Shown one piece after another: positions 35,605 through 46,600 of a DNA stretch of 64,000 nucleotides (the stretch's first letter is position 1; every line of letters begins with the position of its first letter). A program made the translations under genes and the position numbers. The notes under the pieces were generated by a model, which did not search any database, had not been told where the DNA came from, and saw nothing but the letters and a program-made list of their open reading frames with translations. Source of the stretch: Branchiostoma floridae (Eukaryota; Chordata; Leptocardii; Amphioxiformes; Branchiostomatidae); assembly GCF_000003815.2 (NCBI RefSeq), contig NC_049981.1:2684498-2748497 (forward strand), written 5' to 3'.

Positions 35605-36913
35605 CAAAAGTAGTCATGAAAAGATAAAATTCTTGATACGAAGTAGAGCAATAGTTATTTACCCTAAGGCATAGTCCTTGAGAAATCAATAGAAGCTTTA
35701 GACACAACAATTAAGATAGCCATGAAATATGTGGAATATTACTAGCAGCAAATCAATCATTCCCTATTTGATATGTCGGTCGTCTGTTATGATGCAGATG
35801 AAAATCTTTTGTTAACACACACTGGACGATTATTAGATATGAAAAGGTTTTGAAGTCATCAGTCTGGAAAATGATAGGATTACAATGTCCCACAGAAGGT
35901 GCCAAGCGTTGGAAGCAAAATGATGGTGTCTACGTACACCATCGAAGCGCTTTAGTTACTGTTATTTACTGTTTTGGCTGTTCAGCACGCACAATCAGAG
36001 ATGTATTTTCTACAAATGAGATCATATGAATAATACGTTATAATTCTTACTAATGTCCTTCTCTGTTTCCAAATAAGTTTGCATCCAGCGACATAAGAGA
36101 TTTAACTCCTAAAAGCCGTAACAATAGGTATCCTCTTGGCATCACAGTGGACATATTTCGTACGTAATTTAGTACTGTGCATTTTGTTCCTTTTTACTAA
36201 ATTGCACGAATGATTTTCAACTTTTAAAAGAGACTGGCGTCGAATCTTAAGCTTGATTTTTTAATATATCCCAATCCTCCACTGAGATAGCAGGTATGGG
36301 ATCCGGCGTGTAGCTTGATTGTCAGTTGTAAGCGCAATCCTATTACGTGCAAAGCTCTACTGCATACGATGGTGTAGACACTATCATTTTGCTTTCTACC
36401 CTTGACTACCGTAGCCGACAGCAACAATGGGCAACACACTTTTTTCTGGTCAACACACCTATTTTCTGCACAACACACGTACTTGTTTTGCAATACACAC
36501 TTTCTTTTTTCAGTGCAGCACATCTGCTTTTTCTTTGTTGCGCAGAAAATACGCAGGAAAATAGGTGTGTTGACCAGAAAATGGGTGTGTGCACATTGTT
36601 GCTGTCGGCCATGGTACTTTGACACCTTCTGTGGGACATTGTCATCAAATCATTTTCCAGACTGATGACTTCAAAAGTCCTTCACATATAATAATCGCAC
36701 ATTGTGCGTTAACAAAAGATTTTGATCTGCATCATAACAGACGACCTACATATCAAATAGGGAATGATTGATTTGCTGACTCTTCCACAATTTTCATGGC
36801 TATCGTAATTGTTGAGTTGAAAGCGTCCATTGATTTCTCAAGGCCTGTGCCTTAGGGTGAATAACTATCGCACCACTTCGTATCAAGAATTTAGCCTTTT
36901 CATGACTGCTATT
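35605..36913. mobile_element. Large foldback element with about 300-bp arms
   Basis: Left arm 35605-35910 and right arm 36613-36913 are reverse complements at roughly 85% by eye. Matched words include TAGTCATGAAAAG/CTTTTCATGACTG, ATGATGCAGAT/ATCTGCATCAT, GACTTCAAAA-type and CCCACAGAAGGTG/CACCTTCTGTGGG. The 700-bp middle holds a second element at 36411-36612. No reading frame. Confidence 0.75.
36411..36612. mobile_element. MITE with TAGCCGACAGCAACAATG ends
   Basis: Left end TAGCCGACAGCAACAATG and right end CATTGTTGCTGTCGGCCA, with paired CAACACACCTATTTTCTG and GAAAATAGGTGTGTTGACC inside. 202 bp. It sits in the loop of the larger foldback, against its right arm. Confidence 0.75.
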
Positions 36914-36992
36914 ACAACAGTGGATTATCGACTAATATCCCATTATACAATACTGTTTGATGTTAGGAAACGCACATTTTGCAATTAACGTT

Positions 36993-37202
36993 AGTTCAGC
37001 TTTATCCGCGGGGTTACCTATATCCGTCGTGTTGCTAAACAGGGCATCAAGGGATATCAAGTCGATGGACGGTAGTTTCAAATTGTACTATTTTCAAAAT
37101 ATTGCAGTTTGAAACCATCATCTGTCTACTTGATATCCCTAAAAATCGTTCTTAAAAAGAACGGATAAAGGTTACCCTACGGATAAAGGTGAACTAGTGT
37201 TA
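36993..37202. mobile_element. MITE, TTTATCCGCGGGG family
   Basis: Left AGCTTTATCCGCGGGGTTAC and right GGATAAAGGTGAACTAG ends, with GATATCAAGTCGATGGACGG in the core. Sister of 24284-24466. Confidence 0.75.
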
Positions 37203-40200
37203 CTGTTTACCTGGTAAAATATCACATATAGCTAGGGGGTTCGATGAACAATAACGCATTGCATGACCTGTTTATAAAAGGTCTACCAGGTTATTCACCT
37301 GTAACGTTGTAGTCTGCACACGAAGCCTAAGGGCATCCCTTGTAACATTATCTACTTAGCATTAGTATCTACTACTTAGTATCTACTGTTTTTGCAGCAA
37401 TAAATCTTTCCAATGCTTTGAATATGTCAGGAGAGACAATTTGTGCAACGTTGTAAAGTTTTGTCAAGTGCTTCTATGTCAATAATGAGCGAAATACAAA
37501 CAGTGCAACTCCCAAAAGACACATTTAAGTCTAGACAATCATTGCTTTCTTGCATGAAAATGCATACGTTTACTGTGCTGCCTTTGTTACCTTGGTCTTT
37601 GACAACACCACCTTTAACGGTGAAATCATTATGCTGAAGTTTTCAATGATCGAGTTCACTACTAAAGTTTAGGGCACAACCGCCGTCCGTACGTCGAACG
37701 CCACGTTTGTCTGAAACCGTGGGGGAGGATTGGCAAGAGCANNNNNNNNNNNNNNNNNNNNNNNNNNNNNNNNNNNNNNNNNNNNNNNNNNNNNNNNNNN
37801 NNNNNNNNNNNNNNNNNNNNNNNNNNNNNNNNNNNNNNNNNAGCCCAAACGCAGAGAAAGTTCTGCATATACTTAAAGTTCTGCGACGTGTCTGTGTGCT
37901 CCCACATCCGTACGATTTCGTACGGAGGTGGTACTTACCACTTACGCATCCCAAAACATTGCATACATTTTTGCACGTAGACAACACGCAGTACGGCGGG
38001 TTGTGCCCTTAGCTTAAGGCGTGTTGTGCCCTTAGCTTTAGGTAGTAGATGATGATAATTCAGGGTAGCGCTACGTTACTTGAATGCAAAAATTCTTACA
38101 ACGAAGCTAAGGGATGCAATTCAGATGAAGAATTAAACTTACCGACAGTTGAAGAAATTGTAAGATCTGTAGGACCCTACTCAGCTGGGTGTCCGGAGCT
38201 GTGTGGACTGATTTCTTGGCGACGTCTGAGGCTGGCGGTGCAGCAGTGCAGCTTTGTACTGGTTCTCACCTGTTCAACAGGTCTTCTGGTACCCATGGTG
38301 ATGTCATGTCACCAGCACCAACTCTGTCACTTAAAATGGATTGCTTGACACAGCTAGGCCATGTTGATTTGATTATATGGATGACATCCTCTGGGAATCG
38401 AAAAACTGATGCGAGCGTGCGAATAATGATAAAAAGTTTGACCAAAAAATGTTGCCGCGCAGGTTCAGATTCCGTGGTTAGCAAGCGAAAGTATTGAGGA
38501 TGGTACTCAGGCTAGTTTATTTTGGCTTATTCCTGCATACTAGTAACTGAAAACTAAGGATATGAAATGCTTTGTTGATCGATCAAATGAGTTGTTGATC
38601 GAGTGGGACTACCCTCTAAATGGAGTTCGTCTTTTCTAGGGGATAGGTTCACAAACACTGAAAACACGAGAGGTACCACAACGCACATTACCTGTCATAG
38701 TCAAATTTTAGCTCCTCTGCAACGCATTTTACTTGGTGTTCTCATTTTAAACCTATATGTAGCTATAGAACTCAGTGAGTTTCTTTATCCCGTATAAGGT
38801 TCTCTCTGTCCACTCGAACAGATCAAAATTTAGTCAATGCTAGCTGTGAGGTTTGAATAACGCCGCAAAGGGTGTCGGTTAGGAGTTATTGACCGCACAG
38901 CCATTTAAACACATTCAAATGTTGACAATCTGTTCATATAAAAGCGAGATTTTGTACGGTTTTAACATGGCTAAAACAGACCATAAGGGTTGAAAAGAAA
39001 AACGTTAACTTACTATTTACTTTTTTAAGGTTTCATTCAGCGTTATGTTGACCCTTTCAAACTCATTGAGGCGAAATTGTGTCAAAAAACGGTGTCAATG
39101 GTTAGTTATTCAAACAAGTCTTCATATGTTGGCGACTCAACGTCAGTGAACAAACCAATGTACTCAGCGTGGTTTTGAATGATTTTTCTCTTTTTGTTTG
39201 TTGTTTCAGTACCTTTTTACTCCGTCTTAAACGATTTAATTTTTACCTTAAAGACAAGAGTTATGTAGGCCCTCCGGGGTGCACCTGGATAAGACGCCCC
39301 TGGCCTTCTTAGACAACGGTTGACCCCTTCAATTGTTATTGATGTCAACTGAAAGTTGGGTTGATGATGATGGATATGTCTAATTTGATTTTCTGTGCCC
39401 CCTCTTAGAATAATAAGTGTTACCAGCGTACATCGCACGTTTCAGGTGGAAGATTACGCAACCTTGATGTCAAACAGCGACACGTGCGTTCATTGACCTT
39501 ACCAGAATTGTGACTGTTACTGTTTAGAACAGCAAACCGCACATGTGGTTAACGTGTTTATTAATTAGCTAACATTGCATCGAACGAACAATTGCTCATA
39601 ATTGAACTTACAAAAAGGCACTTGGGTCGAAACAACTTAAATTCAGCAGGTTGACCTTACTAAAGTTGCAACGGCAGGTTCACCTTACTAAAGGTGTAAA
39701 TAGTCTGTTTAAAATAAAAGTCAACTACTATTAAATGTGTACTAACGTGCCATATATGGAGATAACAAATGATCAAAATCAAACTCACTGAAGGCACGTG
39801 AGAGAAAGATACATGACAGGTGTTTTTTGTTTACTACATAACATGCTTTCATTTTTAATAGAGTGATTTTCTAACTTTAACACTTCTTTTAACGCAAACA
39901 TGATGACTGCACTTAAGTTGTAAATAACGAATAATCACTGAAATGAAACTCACTAAAAGGAACGTGCGAGAAAGAGACATGGCAGGTGGATGTTAACACT
40001 TAACGCTACTTTTATGCGGACATTACAAACGGATTCACTTTGCCAGTCAGTGGGCACTTTTCCCCACTGATAAGGTTGTTTCTTCCCACAATCTAAGAAG
40101 CTGAGTTGTCTGCGTGTGCACAAAGCACAATGATTTAATTTTGCGTCTCGTGGTGCGTTATAATGATGGTGGCTTCGTGTTAGACCAGCCTTTCAAGATC

Positions 40201-40475
40201 ACTGACACAGACATGATGTTTAATTACCGGTGTCAAGGGTTAGCAAATGCAAATTGTCACCATACGTTAACGAGGACAACGCCCTCGAACGACCTAAGGC
40301 CACATCAAGGAAACTTTATGGATGACATCCTATGCAGAATGCAAAAATAAGGAGATAACGCGAAAAAAACAAGATGGGTAAAAAAAAACAAGATTGCTAA
40401 ATTTTCAAAATAGACACCATAAGCGTCGTAACAAGATTTGAAGTGACAAAACGTGGCATCACAACTAATAAGGCA
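37203..40475. other. Spacer between MAN2B1 and the ShKT-VWA gene
   Basis: No gene is recognised. 37742-37841 is an assembly gap. A direct repeat GTTGTGCCCTTAGCTT lies at 38000 and 38024. 38350-38420 is one end of the AAGGCCATGTTGAT MITE. Two diverged copies of a stretch with GAGAAAGAGACATGGCAGGT lie at 39790-39820 and 39965-39990. 40300-40475 belongs to the GAAGTGAACTAG repeat. Confidence 0.45.
37742..37841. other. Assembly gap
   Basis: Run of 100 N, probably of nominal length. Confidence 0.99.
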
Positions 40476-40481
40476 TTTATT
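40476..40481 (-). promoter_or_regulatory. Candidate polyadenylation signal of MAN2B1
   Basis: AATAAA on the minus strand, about 200 nt past the MAN2B1 stop. It lies in a repeat copy (40300-40620), so the gene may have taken its polyadenylation signal from a transposon. Confidence 0.5.
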
Positions 40482-40683
40482 CCGATAAAAGAAGTGAACT
40501 AGTGTAGTAAAAGTGACACTAGTGTGGTACATTGGTATCACTACCCAAGTTGGCAACTACATTTATGATGTCAATATTTGTTGCACTTTTACAACTATCA
40601 AACAAGTTTCACTTCTGAAACCACCCCTGGGTATCGTCTGGTAACAGCTAGGGTAGGACGCCTCATGCGTGCCGAAACGTGCC

Positions 40684-43600
40684 TCAGTCCCGCTGCTGCA
40701 CCTTGAAGCGCAGTGTACAGATCTGCATGGGCTGGAGAGACACTGTGGCCGACCCGGAGTCCCAGCAGCGGAGAGCCTCGGACTTTGTCCGCCCGCCTTC
40801 TGTTAAAGTGATGACATGTACGATGAAATAAATGAACACCTTACGAAAGTTGCTGCACGTTTACTTGTGTCACATATGACAAGATCATGCGAATGAAACA
40901 AGTTTTAACTTCGCCGCAGTACCAGGGGGGGGGGGAGAGCGAGAGACAGAGAGAGAGAGAGAGGGACAGAGAGAGAGAGAGGGACAGAGAGAGGAGGAGA
41001 GAGAGAGGTAGAGAGGGGGAGAGAGATAAAGAGAGGGAGAGAGAGAAAGATGGATGGAGGGAGAGAGAGGGGGAGAGGGTGGACAGAGAGAGAAAAAGAG
41101 GCTCAGAGGGAGAGAGAGAAAGAGGGAGAGAGAGAAGGAGAGAGAGAGGGAGAGAGAGAGAGAGAAAGAGAGACAGAGAGAGACAGAGACAGAGAGAGAG
41201 CAAAGTCACCAACGGAGATAGCTAGTCTCGTGATGTCGCGAGATTAAATCACTCCTTGATCAAGATGTACTGTGCAGACATCGAAAATTCGGAGGTACGT
41301 GTCTTACGTGCTTTCAAAGAGTAAATGATTGACGAGTATTCCATGAACTGACCTGTGTTCCATGCGAGCCGCTGTACCATGGTGGCAGGGTAGTTAGCGC
41401 CCAGGGTCAGCTCTTCCACCGTGTTAATTTCCACCTCGAAGGGCTCAAACAGTCCCTTATAGAACATACGAAATTGTTAAAAACGTTATGCCAAGATCAT
41501 ATTTGATAATAGTTACTATAGACCGTAGGATCTGCACATCTGACAGGTCCATGGCAATAGCAAATAGCAGCCTTACCGAAAATACACGGAAATCCGAGAT
41601 TGAAACATAAGATAAAACAGTTTTATTTTGTTGCTTACTCCTTTAGGAAATTGATTTTCTTTTCATAATCTATGGTCCAGATTTCGTAGCCCACCCTGTA
41701 CATTATTATTTAGTTCACTATCATAGAATGATATCTCGCACCCCCGGGATGTCTCCCGATCATTTTAAGGTATGTTGTTCTATGGCCCTGGTTCAAGGAT
41801 CATGATTCAAGGGCTCTTTATGCAAAGTTATGCAAATTAGACGATTATGCCGATTATTTAAACAAGCATAACGTGAGTAATACTTGTGCAAATAAATCAA
41901 ACTTAGAGAAGGTCACGATCAGCAGAAGAGTTTTACTTTCCTGAAGAAAAATTACCTTTCAAGATATCTTAAAGTATCTTGACATTTTAAAGTATCTAGA
42001 GACATCTTCTACCATTCTAGGATAGTGGACTAAATACATTATTACACTAAATATTACTGGGTGGGCTACGAAACCACATTTCTAAGCCTCTTCTGAGAAT
42101 CTCCTCTTGGACTACTAACCGTCAAAGTCACGTTCTGAGGGGCGCCGCCCTCCGCCTTCTGCAGCTGATTCTCCAGCCTCATCAGGACCGTCTCATCTTC
42201 AGACATCTCCAACGTCAGCAGGTGAACACTGGATGGCAGTTCGCGCTTCATAGCTGTGTACTAAGACACAATAAATAGAGACTGGTCTTAGATCCGGGAA
42301 TGATCGCCTCAGTTTGAAAAATCACACATTTTCTTATTAACAACCAGGATCTATCACCGATGGATAATATAAAATATATACATCTGTGTTCACCTTACGC
42401 ATTGTGCAGTAACAGTAGCAGAAACAGTGCAGTACACGCAAAGATTATTATATAATTGCAATACAATATGCATCACTTAAAAGTCAGATAATATAGATGC
42501 ACACAACTTCTGCCTTGCGCCCTCCAGATTTTTTTTACTAATCTGATCAAGGTGTCCGCCTAGGTTTCTTCTTTTTAAATCGTTCATTCTGTGTGTTGAT
42601 TTTAAACGGGTTTTGTTAATATATCAATAAAGATCATGTCAACTACTGTCATCCATCTATTCCTTGATTAATTCACATACGAACTCACTCACTCAATATT
42701 TCATTAATTAATTCATCTATTAGCTAATCAATTCATTTCCCATATTCACGTATCTATGCAAATGACCACACATGGACGCTCTCATACATTTGTGCGGAAC
42801 TCTTTCCTGTACTGCTTGGGATCGTTGCCACCGGCGAGACCGAGCAGGACGGACGGTGCCATGTACAGTTGCTCCCCGAGGGCGCGGTGGAGCTGTCCCG
42901 AGCTCTCAGGGGTGTCCAGCAGGAGATAGTGCTTCCCACGGACAACCAAACCGTCTCCGAACACTCCTGAAATGTTTTAGTACCGTACATCGTGAGAGAA
43001 CATCTTTCATTACATTGGTCAAAAAGTCCAGTGTCTCGGTATGCCCGTAGCCAGGTTTTTGGTTGGGGGGGTTCTTTTTAGTACTTGTTGGACCATCGAG
43101 CACATCAAGCTGCCTAGGGGGGTCCGGGGGCATGTTCCCCCGGAAAAATTGAAATCTTGACCCTCTGAAACGCCATTTCCTGCATTTTAACGGACAAAAT
43201 TCGCTGGCTAAGTTTAATGGAATTTCTATTGAAATACACAAGACTTTTGGCATAAGTCTTTGAGGCCGACTCCCCCAACATATTTTCACCATGTCCGACG
43301 CCAAAGGCAAGAGGCGTCGCAATGAAGTCCGGGCGAATTTTGAGATCTGGACCCTCTCAAAAGCCATTTCCTGCACTTTCTGGGGCAAATTTTGCTGATA
43401 GACTCACTAAAATTGAATGAAATGTCTATAAGTGAAAAATGCAAGTCAGTCATGCCTTTGAAAAAAATCTTGGACATGAAAAAGTGGACATTTGAGCCTG
43501 AAAAAGTGGACCTTTGAGCCTGAAAAAGCGGACCTTTGAGCGTGTGGGGGGGTTCTTCCCCCCCCTGGCTACGGGCATGAGTATTGGATGACCGGGGGCA

Positions 43601-46600
43601 CCATCATGTCTATGGTGCCCCCGGTCTCTGTTGTCCATATGTGCTACGAAGACAGTTCTATCTGCATAACGTGACGCCATGGAAGAGTGGATTGCTCAAA
43701 CCTCCACAAAGACAGGAGTTGGTCTGTCGAAAATTTGTCAGAGTCATGCTGTAGTTCGACTTTGATCCAGAATGACGTCTACCAACGCAGATGAACTTCA
43801 AGGTTTGTTTATTAACAAGTGTGACAAAGTACATTACACAGACTTCAAGATAAGTCAAAGGTCTCTAGTATCTTACCTGTCTCATTCAGTGGTTCCCCCA
43901 CGCCATACCCATCATCATAGAGCATGCGCCTATGGACCTACATGTTCAGGAGTCAAGCAATATTGACGTTACCATGACAGAAAGGCAGACCATGGGTACC
44001 AGCTGCGTAACACTAGTTACCGCTTAACACTAGTTAGATCACATTTATTGCTAACGTGAATTTGATACATTCATGTTAGTTCTAAATATGACGATAAGGA
44101 TGAGATATGTATTTTGAATAAACGCCCATACCATGAGTTCCAGAGATCCGTTCCTTAGGCTACTGCCACCCTGCGATCGGTCAGTGAGAACAGTCAGCTG
44201 CTTGGACTTATCCTGTGTTCACAAGAAGACTGTGTTCATTAATTCAGTTGACAAGGAGAGGATAATCAAGTTTTTGTCCACAATGTAAACTTTGTGACAA
44301 GCACAAATAAACAAACAAGCGAAAAAATGAACAAAAACTCCACAGCATCCGTGCTGATAAGTTAATCGGATATTGGAGTTCTCTTTTCTCATAACCAATA
44401 GCGTCCTTTATCTGTTACGTTTAGACATCTTCTTCAGAGCTTCTGAATGGAGTTATGCTTCTCGCCTCTAAATGTAGCTGGTGTAGGTGGCGCTTCAAGG
44501 CTAGAACACAATCCCAAACGTGGCTAAGTTTTTACCCCCCCCTCGTCCCAGTTCATCACTGTGGTTGACTTTCTCATCTAGACCAAGCGCCATTTAAATT
44601 GGTTACATATATCGTCGAGAAGCAGAACTCCAGTCAGAAGCTCTGAGGAATATGACGTAGATGTCTGATAGACATCTAAATGTAAGCAGGTAAGAGACGC
44701 TTCTTTTATGCATGAGAAAACAAAAACTCCAATACTAGTATCTTCAGTGACAAGTTGATCATTAGCTCAGTATATCTCAACTCAAAATCTACTTTTAACA
44801 AATTAAAGAGGCAACATATTGAGTACCTTGATGAGTATCCTGCTATTGACGGGGTAGTAGTTGCCTGCCACCGGTTCAGTCTGGTTGAGTTTCCACGTCA
44901 GACGGCGGTCCACAACCCGCGCTAGGAGCTCACGTCCGTTCGCATCTGTGTAAAACGTGCTGTAGTAATGACAAGGAATTGATTACTTCAGAATAATAAA
45001 TTCTTCGTACTACACAATCAAGTGGTTTTCGTTTCGGGATTCGACGTTTCGGTGTCTCAGTCACCAACCTCTAAATTCTAAAAGGTTCACTTTGAGCTGC
45101 AGCCTAGGTGTGCTGCTATCAGATGTGGTCCAAAAATTACTTATATTAGATAGTTTATATTAAATGCGGTCCCTCGGCTAGGTGTTTGAAGACAGACACA
45201 CCTCGAGCATATAAAAGATCATTCTAAACCTTTCGAAAAAGAGTGTGGACATGTCCCGGTGTGCGATGTTCCAGATCATACTGACAGTATGATCTAAAAC
45301 ATCGTACCCTGGGACACGCCCATAGTTGTGGGTTCACTACACATTACCCGGATGGAGGCCTACAACTACAGTTACGGTCATGGCTACATGTTCTTTAGTA
45401 GAGTCATTTCTACGAGTACGTACAACCAGGCAAACATTCATGAGCATGTTATGTTATCCATAAAATTTACTTTGCTGTAGCCTAATCAGGAACTGCCGAC
45501 ATTTAAACCCCCACCTGTCGGACATAATGTCCGTGTCGAACCGAGAGATGATCTCCTTCCCCAGATCGTCCTTGATGGGGATCGGTCCCACTGTCCACTC
45601 CAGCTCGGCGTGGCGCTGTCCGGAGTACAGCCGGACAACCTGGCTGACCCACGGGCTGAAACTCTGCTGGACCTCCTGACACAGCTGTCCATCAACCTTA
45701 CAAAGGAACAACAAAATCACGTTTGAACTGACAACAAACATTACATTTTGCTTCAAACCGACACTGTCTTAGTACGGTGTACGGGTACAGAACCTGTTTG
45801 TATTGTCGGACAGGTACGGAAAAAACGAACTTGAGAAAAAAATTAGTAGACCGGATTTTGGACCGATTGGAAAATGAACAGATTATACCGGCAGGCGTTC
45901 ACGTGTTTTGGGGCTTACAGGCCCAAGAAAATAACAAAGGAGAAGTAGAGAAGAGTTGATAGTCATTTTAACCAAGCTTCTACAGTCAAATTTGGTTTAC
46001 GTTAACAGTTTACAAGAAGATATTGTCCATTCACAAGTTTTCACATACAATCAGGTCCAGGTTCAGGTCCGTACCTGTAAGTAAAATCTTCCGGACCTGG
46101 ACCGAACCTGGACCTGAATTTTCTGTACCGGTGTGACAGCGATCTCGCCCCCCCGGCGATCTCGCCCCCCCGGGGGGCGAGATCACTAGCGTTTTCGCCC
46201 CCCTTTAGCGTTTTCGCCCCCCCCCCCCAAGAGCAGCTGGTTACTACATATTACAGGTGCGCTACCTGGTACTATACTGCACCTGGGGAGTAACGTATAT
46301 GGTGTGTTACCTGGTACCTTATGGCACCTTATTACTGTACCGTAAGATGCCTGTCATACCTCGAAAGTCGATACTATATTGTTCGGTGCAAACATGACAT
46401 TGAAATGAAAAAGACAATTTTTGCAGCTGAGGTGGCATAAAAACAGTGCTACTGCGAACGTATAAATCAACACCGTCTATGGTACGGAATACGTCAGCTA
46501 TATGTTTTCAATTTGTCACGTACAGTGTTTTCTTTCTTGTGCTGGAAACATTTCCAAAGCACTAACAAAAACACACGTGAATAATAGTTTCTCATTATAA

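Noticed and set aside
40841-41212. Open frames rich in Ser-Leu or Arg-Glu
   Set aside because: They come from the (GA)n tract, not from a gene.
45253-45315. Hairpin considered as a microRNA precursor
   Set aside because: The loop is only 3 nt and the arms pair almost without bulges to the tip, unlike pre-miRNA. It fits a palindromic repeat better.
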